NCBI RefSeq assembly: GCF_019977195.1 | Contig: NZ_AP024643.1 | Location: 3,844,001-3,908,000, forward strand | From: Arthrobacter sp. StoSoilA2 | GTDB lineage: Bacteria; Actinomycetota; Actinomycetes; Actinomycetales; Micrococcaceae | Length of the DNA: 64,000 bases | Direction: 5' to 3' | Part shown: positions 1 to 9,497 of the stretch, in pieces | How positions within the stretch are numbered: position 1 is the first letter of the stretch | Layout of the letters: the number at the start of each line of letters is the position of its first letter | Position numbers and translations under genes: made by a program | Notes under the pieces: generated by a model | Database searches by the model: none | What the model saw: the letters and a program-made list of their open reading frames with translations, nothing else | Told to the model about the DNA's origin: nothing

Positions 1-1138
1 GAATTTCCTGGATGCCCCGGATGTCCCGCAGGGAGGGAGTACGGACAACGCTGCTGATCACGTGCAGCGCCGCTTTCACCCGGGTTCTGACCATCTCCGG
101 ATTGGCACTCGGGTAAATGTCCTCCACCAGCGAGGCCAGGTCGGTGATGTAGTCGCCCTGCGCGTCCATTAGGTTCCGCAAGTCCTCCTCGGGCAGGTGT
201 GGACGTTCAGACACGGCCAGCTGCAGGAATTCCGGGCTGGCCAGCGAGAAAGCAATATACGAGGAAAGGATGCGCTGCAGTGCCTCGGATGCATCAGCGG
301 CTTCAGATAGAGCGCGCCACATGTCCATCCATTGCACTTCTTTGGCTCGATGCAGTGCTGCGGCAAGCATTTCCGCCTTGCTGTCGAAGTGCCGGTAAAT
401 GCTGGGACCCGTGACTCCAATCTCGGCGGCAATGTCGTCAAGACTCACGGCTTCAAACCCAAACGCAGCGAACTGTCGGATTGAGGCAGCCAGCAATGCC
501 TCACGGCGGCTACGCGGCATGGGAATCTGCGTGCGCCGGTGGTTCCCCGACGCTTCAATCGGGGGCAATGGCATGACGAGTACTGTGCGGGCGAGCCTGG
601 CCAGCTGGAACTCTTCCTCCACCCGTGAGAGCCGGTGAGGGTTCCACGACACACTGATCATCACAGCAAACATCGCCCAAGCCCGCAGGTCAGCCTCGGA
701 AGCGGGCAACGCATGGCTGCCGGACTGCAGTTTGCTGCTCATAGCAAACTTGATGCTGCTCGCAATATCGAAGCGGGTGGCAGGCGGAAGGTGCCGGGAT
801 TCACGCTCCCACAGCACGCCGTTTTCCCGGTGCTCCAAAACTGCCCGGCCCAGCGCCGCGATCAACTGTTCGAGGTCGCCGTCAGGGGCTTGGGTGACGC
901 TATCCAAAACGGGCTGGAAGCTGGCCACAACTGCCTCGCGAAGCAGCTCGGCCTTGCTCGGGAAATGTCGGTAAAGGGCGGATGGTTGAACCGCCATGGC
1001 TTTGGCCACATCGGTCATGCTGACTTGCGCGTATCCCTTCTGCGCGAAGAGGTCACCTGCCGCAGCAAGTATCAGGGCGCGCCGGTTCCGCGGCCTGGTG
1101 CCGCGCGCCGGGGCGGTTGAGGACTCATTCATATTCAT
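1..1138 (-). CDS. Tandem double-TetR transcriptional regulator, C-terminus off the left edge
   Basis: One open frame runs from 1138 to the window edge without a stop. It contains two TetR-type N-terminal DNA-binding domains. The first, near residues 20-65, has the helix-turn-helix VSMTDVAKAMAVQPSALYRH. The second starts near residue 205 (MPRSRREALLAAS) and has a helix-turn-helix ending GVTGPSIYRHF. Each is followed by a helical segment like a TetR ligand-binding domain. Two in-frame ATGs (1138 and 1132) are possible starts. It is divergent from the ABC transporter/aldolase/amidohydrolase operon at 1441, which it probably controls; a 12-bp palindrome lies 20 bp upstream of its start. Two-domain TetR proteins are known in actinobacteria. 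The effector is unknown. Confidence 0.85.
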   Translation of the reverse strand, partial: MNMNESSTAPARGTRPRNRRALILAAAGDLFAQKGYAQVSMTDVAKAMAVQPSALYRHFPSKAELLREAVVASFQPVLDSVTQAPDGDLEQLIAALGRAVLEHRENGVLWERESRHLPPATRFDIASSIKFAMSSKLQSGSHALPASEADLRAWAMFAVMISVSWNPHRLSRVEEEFQLARLARTVLVMPLPPIEASGNHRRTQIPMPRSRREALLAASIRQFAAFGFEAVSLDDIAAEIGVTGPSIYRHFDSKAEMLAAALHRAKEVQWMDMWRALSEAADASEALQRILSSYIAFSLASPEFLQLAVSERPHLPEEDLRNLMDAQGDYITDLASLVEDIYPSANPEMVRTRVKAALHVISSVVRTPSLRDIRGIQEI

Positions 1139-1157
1139 AGGATTAGTCAGATTCACT

Positions 1158-1169
1158 TATTGCGCAATA
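1158..1169. promoter_or_regulatory. Perfect 12-bp palindrome, candidate TetR operator
   Basis: The sequence TATTGCGCAATA is a perfect palindrome in the 302-bp divergent region 1139-1440, just upstream of the double-TetR start. Its position fits an autoregulatory operator. That is inference; no second full copy was found nearby. The rest of the region holds one further inverted repeat (1267-1286) and no supported gene. Confidence 0.4.
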
Positions 1170-1266
1170 GCCCGCCACGTGCCAAAGTTTAAGAACGACA
1201 TGCGAAAGACTGCCCTTCACTTGCGGATAAGCCCGTTGCCGCCAGATAGCAGTGACTCACCGTAGC

Positions 1267-1286
1267 GGGAAACGTGAAGGTTTCCC
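1267..1286. promoter_or_regulatory. Inverted repeat in the leader of the ABC/aldolase operon
   Basis: GGGAAAC and GTTTCCC are separated by six bases, about 155 bp upstream of the solute-binding-protein start. It may be an operator for the divergent regulator or a small leader hairpin. The sequence alone does not decide. Confidence 0.3.
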
Positions 1287-1440
1287 CTCAATGCGAGCAC
1301 CGGCCCGAGCATCCCGGCGGCCGATGCATATTCACTTACGGGACGCCAAGCGGGTGCCAGACCCAGAGAAGCATTCCCCAAGCCCCATAGCACCCCAAGC
1401 CCCCCAAACCCCAGCACCGTCCGGTGACAAAGGAGTCCCC

Positions 1441-2547
1441 ATGAAACGACGTGCAATAGTCGCTATTGCTGCACTTTTCGGCTTCGCAACCCTGACTGGC
1501 TGCAGCACAGGGAATGACGCCCCCAATGCCTATTCCGTCAAGACGGACATTCCGACCGCAGCAGCGATGGATCCGGCAATCCTCGACGCCGCCGTCAAGG
1601 AAGGCTCGCTGCTGGTTTACGGCGAGGCGAATGAGGCGTCCATGAAGCCGGTCCTGGCTGCTTTCCAAAACCAGTATCCGGATATCAAGACCAGCTACAT
1701 CAGCCTGGGTGGAACGGAAAGCTTCCAGCGGTACCTCAACGAAAAAGCAACTGGCGGAAAGACCGCGGACGTCATCGTCAGCCTCCAAGGCGCGAACTTC
1801 CTGGATCTGGTCAAGCGTGGTGACATCCAGGACTTCACACCACCCGCCGCCGCGCCGCTGCCCGACTTCGGGAAACTCGCCCCCGGGGTCTTCGCGATGG
1901 AACTGAACCCGGTCATGGCACTGATCAACACCACCCTCCTGCCCGAATCCGAACAACCCGATTCCCTTGCATCGCTTGCCAAGATGTCCAGTGACCCCAA
2001 ACTCAAGGACAGGATCGTCACCTACGACGGCACTACGGAGTTTGGCTACACGGTTAATCACGCATACATAGCCAAGGCGGGAGAGGCAGGATGGAAGGTC
2101 CTTGAGCAACTCGGACCAAACACCAAGGTCGAAGCCAGCGCAGGGCCCATGTACAACAAACTCCTGCAGGGTGAGTACACCATGTCCTACTTCCAGTCCG
2201 GCGCCACCCGGCCACTTATCACCGGCGCTGCCGCGAAGGTGCTGAACTACAGGTTCTTCGCAGATGGAACACCCATCATGCCCCGCGGTGCCGGAGCGAC
2301 CACTGGGGGCAAGTCACCCAATGCGGCCAAGGTGTTCGTGAACTTCCTGATTGACAAGGCCGGCCAGACGGCCGGGTGCGCCGGCGGATTCGCACCCTAC
2401 CTGGACGGGGTGGACTGCCCGGTGAACCTGGCCAGGGTAACTGCGCAGCTGGGTGCGGAGAATATCAACATTGCCAAATGGGACCAAGCCCTGGTTACCG
2501 ATGCACCGGCCTTCAAGAACCGCTGGAAGGAAGCATTCGGGCGATGA
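1441..2547 (+). CDS. ABC transporter solute-binding lipoprotein, Fbp/type-2 periplasmic family
   Basis: This 368-residue extracellular binding protein has a lipoprotein signal peptide: basic MKRR, a hydrophobic stretch, and lipobox LTGC with Cys near residue 21. The body (EGSLLVYGEANEASMKPVLA onward) resembles the ferric-iron/polyamine/phosphonate class of type-2 binding proteins. The ATG at 1441 was chosen over the upstream frame extension because it follows AAAGGAG and directly begins the signal peptide. The stop overlaps the permease start (ATGA), so the genes are translationally coupled. The downstream aldolase and amidohydrolase argue for an organic nitrogen substrate rather than iron, but the ligand cannot be read from sequence. 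Confidence 0.85.
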   Translation: MKRRAIVAIAALFGFATLTGCSTGNDAPNAYSVKTDIPTAAAMDPAILDAAVKEGSLLVYGEANEASMKPVLAAFQNQYPDIKTSYISLGGTESFQRYLNEKATGGKTADVIVSLQGANFLDLVKRGDIQDFTPPAAAPLPDFGKLAPGVFAMELNPVMALINTTLLPESEQPDSLASLAKMSSDPKLKDRIVTYDGTTEFGYTVNHAYIAKAGEAGWKVLEQLGPNTKVEASAGPMYNKLLQGEYTMSYFQSGATRPLITGAAAKVLNYRFFADGTPIMPRGAGATTGGKSPNAAKVFVNFLIDKAGQTAGCAGGFAPYLDGVDCPVNLARVTAQLGAENINIAKWDQALVTDAPAFKNRWKEAFGR

Positions 2548-4298
2548 GCAGCCCCACACACTCTGACCCCAAGGCACCGTCACCGCCGCCAGGTATAGGG
2601 AACCTCAAGCGGGCATGGCTGCCGGAGCAAGTCATCCACTACGGTGTCTGGATCCTGGCAGTCCTGCTGATCCTCGGCCCGATCGTCCCGATCGTCTGGT
2701 CATCGCTCTGGTCCACCCCTCTCTACGAGAGCGGCGGCAGCGCTACCCTGGACAACTTCCGGAAACTGGCCGTTGATCCCCTCTGGTGGTCAGCCGTCGC
2801 CAACAGCCTGCAGTTCGCGCTCTTCGCCACCATCGGCTCAGTTATGGTTGGAACCACGCTGGCCTTGTTGGTAGCCCGGACGGACCTCCCGTTGAGGAGA
2901 ATCTATTCTGCCCTGATTGTCCTGCCCTTGGTCCTGCCCGGATTGGTGCTCATCGTCGGGTGGCAGTCGATGTGGTCAAAGAACGGGTATGCCACCCATC
3001 TGCTGGAAGAGTACACCCCCTTCACTGTTCCCTTTGACCTCTACAGCGTTGCAGGAATGGTGGTCATGGGTACAGTCCTTGGCTCGCCGGTGGTCTACCT
3101 CTTTGCCCGGGGGACGCTGTCCTCAGGCGATTCGACACTCGAAGAAGCCGCCCGTTGCGCTGGCGCCAGTCCCCTCCGCGTCTTGCTCTCGGTGACTCTG
3201 CCGTTGCTCCGCCCGGCATTACTCAACTCCGGGCTCCTGGTCTTCGCGTTGGCGTTGGAAACGCTGGGGATCCCCCTCATCCTTGGTACGTCCAAGAACA
3301 TCAACATGATGTCCACCTACCTGTACAGGCAGTGGACCGGAAGCCCCGACGCCGGTGGAGGAGTTCTGCCTGCAGGGGCCGTCATGTTGTTGCTCGCCGT
3401 CACTCTGCTGCTGTTGCTGCGCAACCGCCTGGCCGGCGACCTCGCGCGCTTTACTACGACCGGTGGAAAGTCATCCAGACCGGCGAACGTTGTTAAATTG
3501 GGCCCCCTCGGCTGGCTGCTGTCCGCCGTCGTCGGAGTTGTTCTGGGCTGTGCAACCCTGGTGCCGCTCAGCGGGGTGGTCCTCGCCTCTGTGACCGCCC
3601 TTCTGACGCCGGCAATCAATCCGTTCAGCGTGCTGACATTGGATAACTTCTCAGCGATCTTGACCAACCCGCTCTACACGGGTGCGATCGGCAACAGTTT
3701 GCTGGTTGCCACCGTTGGCGCTGCAATCGCGACCGCCTGCATTTCCGTGATCGCGCTGGTTGCCCACCGTTCCAATTTTCGGTTCCGCGCATCTTTGGAG
3801 CACATCGTGCTGTATCCCCGGGCTGTCCCAGGCCTGATCACCGGCATGGCCTTCTTCTGGACGTTTGCCATCCTGGACCACTCCGGAACCTTCAGAGCCA
3901 CACTGTGGGCGGTCGGAATCGCCTTCGGGGTCCGGGCACTCGCCATGGGCTATGCCGCGTTCTACCCATCGCTGGCTGCGCTGGGTGCAGACTTGGACCG
4001 CGCCGCGCGCTCGGCCGGGGCGGATTGGTGGACGGCGATGCGCACCATCATCCTCAGCCTTCTGAGGCCAGCCATGGGCATCTCCTTCGTCTTGCTCTTT
4101 GTAGCAATGCTCAATGAAGCCGACGCCGCAGTTTTCCTGGTGACCCCCGAAACCCAGGTCTTGGGACTGGCAATGCTTCAAATTGCAGCAAATGGCCTCG
4201 GCGGCACCGTCGCCGCCCTCGGAGTTATCCAACTCGTCATCACCGCAGCTGTCCTGGGCGCAGGACGCATCCTGTTTGGAGTTCGCCCTCATGCCTGA
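2544..4298 (+). CDS. ABC transporter permease, double-length FbpB type
   Basis: This 584-residue inner-membrane permease contains two homologous halves, each with about six membrane segments and an EAA-type loop (LEEAARCAGASPLRVLLSVT in the first half; LDRAARSAGADWWTAMRTI in the second). Fused permeases of this length are typical of FbpB/PotB-like importers for iron, phosphonates or polyamines. The start ATG overlaps the stop of the binding-protein gene by four bases. The gene overlaps the ATPase start at 4291 by eight bases. It should form the translocation channel for the 1441 and 4291 products. Confidence 0.88.
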   Translation: MSSPTHSDPKAPSPPPGIGNLKRAWLPEQVIHYGVWILAVLLILGPIVPIVWSSLWSTPLYESGGSATLDNFRKLAVDPLWWSAVANSLQFALFATIGSVMVGTTLALLVARTDLPLRRIYSALIVLPLVLPGLVLIVGWQSMWSKNGYATHLLEEYTPFTVPFDLYSVAGMVVMGTVLGSPVVYLFARGTLSSGDSTLEEAARCAGASPLRVLLSVTLPLLRPALLNSGLLVFALALETLGIPLILGTSKNINMMSTYLYRQWTGSPDAGGGVLPAGAVMLLLAVTLLLLLRNRLAGDLARFTTTGGKSSRPANVVKLGPLGWLLSAVVGVVLGCATLVPLSGVVLASVTALLTPAINPFSVLTLDNFSAILTNPLYTGAIGNSLLVATVGAAIATACISVIALVAHRSNFRFRASLEHIVLYPRAVPGLITGMAFFWTFAILDHSGTFRATLWAVGIAFGVRALAMGYAAFYPSLAALGADLDRAARSAGADWWTAMRTIILSLLRPAMGISFVLLFVAMLNEADAAVFLVTPETQVLGLAMLQIAANGLGGTVAALGVIQLVITAAVLGAGRILFGVRPHA

Positions 4299-5394
4299 TC
4301 TGGTCATCACCAATCTCACCAAGAAGTTTGGCCGTCTGACGGTCCTGGACAACGTGTCGGTGACCGCTTCCGACGGACAGATCCTGACGTTGCTCGGCCC
4401 AAGCGGCTGCGGCAAGTCCACAACGCTCTGGTCCATCGCAGGACTGCTCATGCCCGACGGCGGCAGCATCGTTGTGGGCGATCAAACCTTGTTCAACCAT
4501 GACTCCTCCGCATTCCTGCCGCCGGAACGCCGCGATTGCGGCGTGGTTTTCCAGTCGTACGCCGTGTGGCCGCACATGAAGGTCCGCGACAACGTCGGCT
4601 ATCCGCTGCGGCTCCGACGCTTCAAGTCCGAGGCGCTCCGCCGGCGCGTCGACGAAGTGCTTGAGCTGGTTGACCTCTCCGATCAGGCAGACCGCTATCC
4701 GCATCAGCTCTCCGGCGGCCAGCAACAACGAGTGGCGCTGGCACGCGCATTGGCATTTCCTCCGCGCTTGTTGCTCCTCGACGAGCCGTTTTCCAACCTT
4801 GACGCCAAGCTGCGTGAACGTACCCGCGATTGGTTGCTCCAGTTACAACGCAAGATTGGCGTCACCACGGTTTTCGTGACCCACGATCAAGACGAAGCCC
4901 TGGCAATGAGCGACAAGATTGCGGTCATGTCGGCCGGAACCGTGCGGCAAATTGGTACGCCGGAGCAGATCTACAACGATCCCGCCGATCTCTTCGTTGC
5001 TGATTTCGTTGGCACCAGCAACCTGCTGGAGGGAACAGTGATCGCCCGCTCAAAGGGGATCCTGACGATCAAAATCGACGGGTTGGACCAAGCGATCCAC
5101 GTACCGTCCTCGATTGGTTCCGACGGCGTTGTGGTTGCCGTTCGGCCTGAAGCCCTGGCGTTGTTGCCTGACGATGCGTCGTCCGAGGGCTACGAAATGA
5201 CTGTTAATGGACCCGTCCTTGAAAGGTCGTATCACGGACATCACTTCCGCTACAGGGTTGGCGTCGGCGAGCAGGTCCTGGTGGTTGAAACCCGCGAGCG
5301 CACGGATGCCTCCCATGTACGTGTGGGCATTCCACGGGACGGCTACAAGTTGTTCCAGCCCCGGACTGCCACGGCAGCAAAGGCCGCACAATGA
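4291..5394 (+). CDS. ABC transporter ATP-binding protein, FbpC/PotA type
   Basis: This is a 367-residue cytoplasmic ATPase. Walker A is GPSGCGKST at residues 36-44, the signature LSGGQ at 140-144, and Walker B LLLLDE at 161-165 followed by the H-loop VTHDQDEA. A C-terminal TOBE-like domain follows (about residues 245-360), as in MalK/PotA/FbpC proteins. The ATG at 4291 lies inside the end of the permease gene, and the stop overlaps the next gene (ATGA). It energises the importer encoded just upstream. Confidence 0.92.
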   Translation: MPDLVITNLTKKFGRLTVLDNVSVTASDGQILTLLGPSGCGKSTTLWSIAGLLMPDGGSIVVGDQTLFNHDSSAFLPPERRDCGVVFQSYAVWPHMKVRDNVGYPLRLRRFKSEALRRRVDEVLELVDLSDQADRYPHQLSGGQQQRVALARALAFPPRLLLLDEPFSNLDAKLRERTRDWLLQLQRKIGVTTVFVTHDQDEALAMSDKIAVMSAGTVRQIGTPEQIYNDPADLFVADFVGTSNLLEGTVIARSKGILTIKIDGLDQAIHVPSSIGSDGVVVAVRPEALALLPDDASSEGYEMTVNGPVLERSYHGHHFRYRVGVGEQVLVVETRERTDASHVRVGIPRDGYKLFQPRTATAAKAAQ

Positions 5395-6485
5395 TTCCGG
5401 TCAGGTCAAACCACCCCATCAGGATCGACCTGTTCAGCGACACTATTACCCGGCCAACAGAGGCCATGCGGCAGGCCATGGCAAACGCCGAGGTTGGGGA
5501 TGAACAAAAGGGTGAGGACCCCTCCACCAACGAACTGGTTGCCCTGGCACGGGAGCTTCTGGGTAAGGACGAGGCGGTTTTCCTGCCATCAGGAACCATG
5601 TGCAACCAGATCGCCTATGCGCTCCATTGCCGGCCTGGCGATGCGATTCTTGTTGACGAGAGCGCCCACTCTCTGTGCCATGAGGAAACCGGGGCTCCCG
5701 CATTGGCCGGGGCTATGTACAGGCCCATCCGGGCAGAACGTGGCGTGTTCTCTGTTGCCCAGCTTGAAGCGGCGCTCCGCCCGGTGGGCAGGTCATCGGC
5801 CCGGAATGCGGTGCTCTCCATTGAACAACCATCCAACCTCGGAGGTGGTACGTGCTGGTCCCTGGAGGGCATCACATCAGTGACGAAGGTGGCACGCGCT
5901 CATCGGATCAAAACCCACATGGATGGCGCCCGCTTGCTCAATGCGGTGGTGTCTACCGGCGTATCTGCGCACGATTTTTGTGCCCCGTTTGACTCAGTCT
6001 GGCTGGACCTCAGCAAAGGGTTGGGCGCTCCCATAGGAGCGGTGCTGGCCGGCAACGCTGATTTCATCAATGAGGCGTGGCGGCTCAAGCAACGGTGGGG
6101 TGGCTCCATGCGCCAATCAGGGATTGTGGCTGCAGCCGGTACTTTTGCCCTGCGCAACAACGTGGACAGGCTGGCAGATGATCATGCGAATGCCCGTCTG
6201 CTGGCCGGGCTGCTTGCCGTCCACCCCCACATTTCGATCGACCCAAAAACCGTTCAGACAAATGTTGTCCTCTTTGACCTGGTCGATTTCCCCGTCACCG
6301 CAGATGTGCTGGTGGACCGCCTGCTCCAGGAAAGCGGGGTACGAATGGGCGCTTTTGGACCGTCCACGATTCGCGCCGTCACCCATCTCGATGTTGATAC
6401 CGAAGGTGTACGCCTCGCCGCTGAGGCGCTCAAGGAATTGCTGGATGAAACGTACTCGATAGACGTAAGCAAAAGGAGCAACTGA
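5391..6485 (+). CDS. Threonine-aldolase-family PLP enzyme (beta-eliminating lyase fold)
   Basis: The 364-residue protein matches low-specificity L-threonine aldolases: DLFSDTITRPTEAM near the N-terminus, GDEQKGEDPSTNEL, EQPSNLGGG, and the PLP-binding segment DLSKGLGAP with Lys209. Such enzymes cleave beta-hydroxy-alpha-amino acids into glycine plus an aldehyde; related enzymes carry out beta-elimination. It is translationally coupled to the ABC ATPase (ATGA overlap) and one base from the amidohydrolase. It therefore probably acts on the imported compound or on a product of the amidohydrolase. The substrate is unassigned. Confidence 0.85.
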   Translation: MIPVRSNHPIRIDLFSDTITRPTEAMRQAMANAEVGDEQKGEDPSTNELVALARELLGKDEAVFLPSGTMCNQIAYALHCRPGDAILVDESAHSLCHEETGAPALAGAMYRPIRAERGVFSVAQLEAALRPVGRSSARNAVLSIEQPSNLGGGTCWSLEGITSVTKVARAHRIKTHMDGARLLNAVVSTGVSAHDFCAPFDSVWLDLSKGLGAPIGAVLAGNADFINEAWRLKQRWGGSMRQSGIVAAAGTFALRNNVDRLADDHANARLLAGLLAVHPHISIDPKTVQTNVVLFDLVDFPVTADVLVDRLLQESGVRMGAFGPSTIRAVTHLDVDTEGVRLAAEALKELLDETYSIDVSKRSN

Positions 6486-6486
6486 C

Positions 6487-7779
6487 ATGACCATCACCTT
6501 TGACGTGACGGACCGTCCCCTACCGTCCAGCGTCAGCCGGGCCGCCCGGATAGGTGACGACGTCACCGTGCTGCTCAATGCGCATGTTGTTGATCCCGAG
6601 TCGGGCACATCTGGTTCCCTCAGCGACGTATGGCTCCAGGCTGGGCAGATCTCCCGCATTACTCCAGCCGGCAGCGAGCCGGGCATGGGCAGCGTCCTGG
6701 ATCTGAAGGGCAGGTTCGTGGCCCCCGGACTGATGGATGCCCATGTCCACCTGGCCTTCGATGGCGGTGATGACCCGAAGGGAACTTATCAGGGCAGCAG
6801 CGATGAACAGATCGTTGCGCAGATTGTGGCGAATGCGCGGATTGCGCTTCGTGCCGGGACAACCACTGTGCGGGACTGCGGGACACCCAGGCACCTGCTC
6901 GCCCCCATGAGGGCAGCCCTCGGCATGGCGTCCGACGTCGCCACGGTGGTTCACTGTGGTGCGCCGATCTGCCGCGTGGGCGGGCACGGGCACGACCTGG
7001 GCGGAGAGGTACGCACCCGTCACGACGTCGAGACCATCATCGCCGAACAGCACGCGGCCGGCGCCAGCTGGATCAAGCTCATGGCCAGCGGCGGCGGATT
7101 TACTCCCGGAACCAGTCCGGCGGTCTTTGAGTTCGACCCCACGCTGCTCCGTGAAGCAGTGGTCATCGCCGGCTCCTACGGCATGAGGACCGCGGCCCAT
7201 GCCCATGCCAGTTCCTCGATGGCCGCCTGCATCGAGGCAGGCGTGCACTCGTTGGAACACGCCTCCATGCTGGGGCCGGATGAGCAGTGCGCGCCCGATC
7301 GCGATCTGTTGCGCAGGGCGGCCGATGCCGGGATCCACATTGTGCCCACCGTCATCTCAGCGGACATCGTTTCCCGGCAATTGCGGGAGGGTCACCAGGT
7401 GCTATCCAACCCGCAGGACCGCAATGCGGTGGCGCGATTGGAATCGCGGTTTACCAACGTGACCCGGTTCCTGCACTCTGGCGTGTCAATCGTGGCTGGG
7501 ACGGACGCAGGACCTGCACACGTCACGTTTGATCTCATTGCCAGCGAGTTGGAACGCTATGTCGACGCCGGACTGGCAGCACAGCATGCACTGAAGTCTG
7601 CGACGTGCGAGGCCGCCGACATGCTCGGCCTCGAGGCGCAAGTGGGTCGCATCCGGCCCGGCCTGTGGGCCGATCTCATCGTCACCGCGGCGGACCCCAT
7701 GCAGGACATCAGCACTCTGGCAACGCCGCTTGGAGTCCTCAAGCGCGGACTACTGATCGCCAATAAGTACGCGCAATAA
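6487..7779 (+). CDS. Metal-dependent amidohydrolase (imidazolonepropionase/prolidase-like)
   Basis: This 430-residue cytoplasmic amidohydrolase-superfamily enzyme shows the metal ligands in MDAHVHLA (His86, His88), a likely carboxylated Lys in SWIKLMASGG, His residues in AAHAHASSS and HSLEHAS, and the catalytic Asp in GTDAGP. The C-terminal ADLIVTAADP is typical of the small beta-sandwich returning at the end of these proteins. It is the last gene of the five-gene operon that starts at 1441. By family it hydrolyses an amide or cyclic amide. Coupling with an aldolase suggests catabolism of an N-acyl or cyclic amino-acid derivative (inference). Confidence 0.85.
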   Translation: MTITFDVTDRPLPSSVSRAARIGDDVTVLLNAHVVDPESGTSGSLSDVWLQAGQISRITPAGSEPGMGSVLDLKGRFVAPGLMDAHVHLAFDGGDDPKGTYQGSSDEQIVAQIVANARIALRAGTTTVRDCGTPRHLLAPMRAALGMASDVATVVHCGAPICRVGGHGHDLGGEVRTRHDVETIIAEQHAAGASWIKLMASGGGFTPGTSPAVFEFDPTLLREAVVIAGSYGMRTAAHAHASSSMAACIEAGVHSLEHASMLGPDEQCAPDRDLLRRAADAGIHIVPTVISADIVSRQLREGHQVLSNPQDRNAVARLESRFTNVTRFLHSGVSIVAGTDAGPAHVTFDLIASELERYVDAGLAAQHALKSATCEAADMLGLEAQVGRIRPGLWADLIVTAADPMQDISTLATPLGVLKRGLLIANKYAQ

Positions 7780-7928
7780 GTACTCGCACCGATCCGGGGT
7801 GCCATTTCGTGGCTGCATTCATCCAGGTCCGCGAGCTGTATTCTCTATCTGAGCCACACCTTGTTGGCCTTTTCTGGTTTGGAACTACGCCCTGCAGGTG
7901 CTGAACCATGAACGTTCCTGGGGGAACC

Positions 7929-9476
7929 ATGATTCAGTCCCGATCCGCCCGTTACTTTGAACGCTTGAAGCCAGTGCGGTTCGGCGTCGCGGCCGTAGGT
8001 GTTGCCATGCTGCTCTCCGCGTGCACCATCATTTCCCTTCCGGGGTTACCCGTCGCAACCACTCCACCCCCCACGACTTCTCCGGTAGAGAGGAGCACAG
8101 AAATCGCGACGGCGGCATGGGAAGTACCGCTGGATGCCATCGGCCAACCTGTGGTGGCTGATGGCGTTGCCTTGGTCTACGCAAAGACCCCTGCCGGAAT
8201 TGCAGCCCATGCCATTTCAGTTGCGAACGGCAAGGAACTGTGGACCCAGCCTGTTCACCCGGGGCTCGAGGCGCCCGCTGTTCCCCTTGAACCTGTTGTC
8301 ACCAGGACAGCGACAGGGAAGAGTGCCGCCATTTTCCTGCAGGCGGCGACTCCCCCGGCCAATAATGGCGGCGCAACGTGGTGGACTGCCCCGGTGGCCT
8401 TTGACCTGAACACCGGCAAGGAGCTCTACCGCGGCAGGCCCGAACTGGTGGGCACCCGTCCCTTTGCCTGCGACGACCACGTGGACATGTGCTTTATCGC
8501 CTTTGATGAAACTTCCCAAACAGTGGAGCACTGGGTGGACTTGGATTCCGGCGAAGATCTGGCCGGTCCCGAAATCAACCCACTCACGGGGAATTTCCGG
8601 CCGGTGGGCAAAGAACTGTACTCGGTGGTGGCTGGTGGAGTTGAAACCCTGGCCCATGTCTCTTACGGCGAGGTGCTGTGGGAAGTTGAAATCGAAAAGA
8701 TCTTTGGCAAAGGGGCCAGCACCAGTATGGGCTGGCACTTCACCTACTCTGAAGAGCTGGATCTCTATGTCGGCTCCGTTGGAATCAACCCTACGGATTT
8801 TTCACCCGACAAATTTACGGAGCAAACCTTCTCACTAAACTTGCGCGAAACCGCCAAGACCGTAGGCTTCCGGGCTTCAAGCGCACGGATTCTGTGGACA
8901 GCGGACGGCTCACAGGTGGAATGCTCCAAAACCATTGGCACAGTAGCGACGAAGCTGGAGGGTGGCGATGCCTTCCCCATTCGATGCGAGTACACCGAGG
9001 GGTATATAGAATTTCCCGCGGGCAAATACAGAGGTGCCAAGTCGAAGCTGGTCGGCTACAACCCCCTGACCGGCGACGCCGCATGGGAAACCGAGCCCAT
9101 GGATGTCGGCTGGAACACGAGGGAACTCATTCCTACAGCAAGTCGCGGCGATCTGGTGATTGCGGGCGTCCCAAGGAGCGTGAATCTCTTGGACACCCGG
9201 ACCGGCAAGTTCCGCGGGGCAAGCTTCGAGGACGTGTTTGTCTGCCTTAAGGAGACCACCTACACGCCACCTCCAAACGGACCCTACGAAGACCAGCCTG
9301 GCGGTGCCATCAGCGCTGGCTCGGTTACGGGTTTTCCATGCATGAAGAGTGGCGTGGCCGTCCCAGCACTCACATACGGTGCGCTCACCGACCTCACCAC
9401 TGCGGAGGACGGCATGGCCGTGATCTCGTTGGAAGGAAAAGTGGCCGGGTACAAGCTCCTCAAGGAATTTGTCTAA
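7929..9476 (+). CDS. Secreted lipoprotein with PQQ-like beta-propeller
   Basis: The 515-residue protein has a signal peptide ending in lipobox LLSAC, then a Pro/Thr linker, then repeated propeller-like strands such as ANGKELWTQPV, DLNTGKELY, YGEVLWEVE and NPLTGDAAWETE. This resembles BamB-like or PQQ-dependent-dehydrogenase-like domains without evidence of an enzyme active site. ATG 7929 was chosen because GGGGG precedes it; ATG 7908 in the same frame would add seven residues. It stands alone between the amidohydrolase operon and the convergent paa operon. Its role is unknown, probably in cell-surface assembly or sensing. Confidence 0.75.
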   Translation: MIQSRSARYFERLKPVRFGVAAVGVAMLLSACTIISLPGLPVATTPPPTTSPVERSTEIATAAWEVPLDAIGQPVVADGVALVYAKTPAGIAAHAISVANGKELWTQPVHPGLEAPAVPLEPVVTRTATGKSAAIFLQAATPPANNGGATWWTAPVAFDLNTGKELYRGRPELVGTRPFACDDHVDMCFIAFDETSQTVEHWVDLDSGEDLAGPEINPLTGNFRPVGKELYSVVAGGVETLAHVSYGEVLWEVEIEKIFGKGASTSMGWHFTYSEELDLYVGSVGINPTDFSPDKFTEQTFSLNLRETAKTVGFRASSARILWTADGSQVECSKTIGTVATKLEGGDAFPIRCEYTEGYIEFPAGKYRGAKSKLVGYNPLTGDAAWETEPMDVGWNTRELIPTASRGDLVIAGVPRSVNLLDTRTGKFRGASFEDVFVCLKETTYTPPPNGPYEDQPGGAISAGSVTGFPCMKSGVAVPALTYGALTDLTTAEDGMAVISLEGKVAGYKLLKEFV

Positions 9477-9497
9477 GCGAGCTTCACCGCCAGGGAA

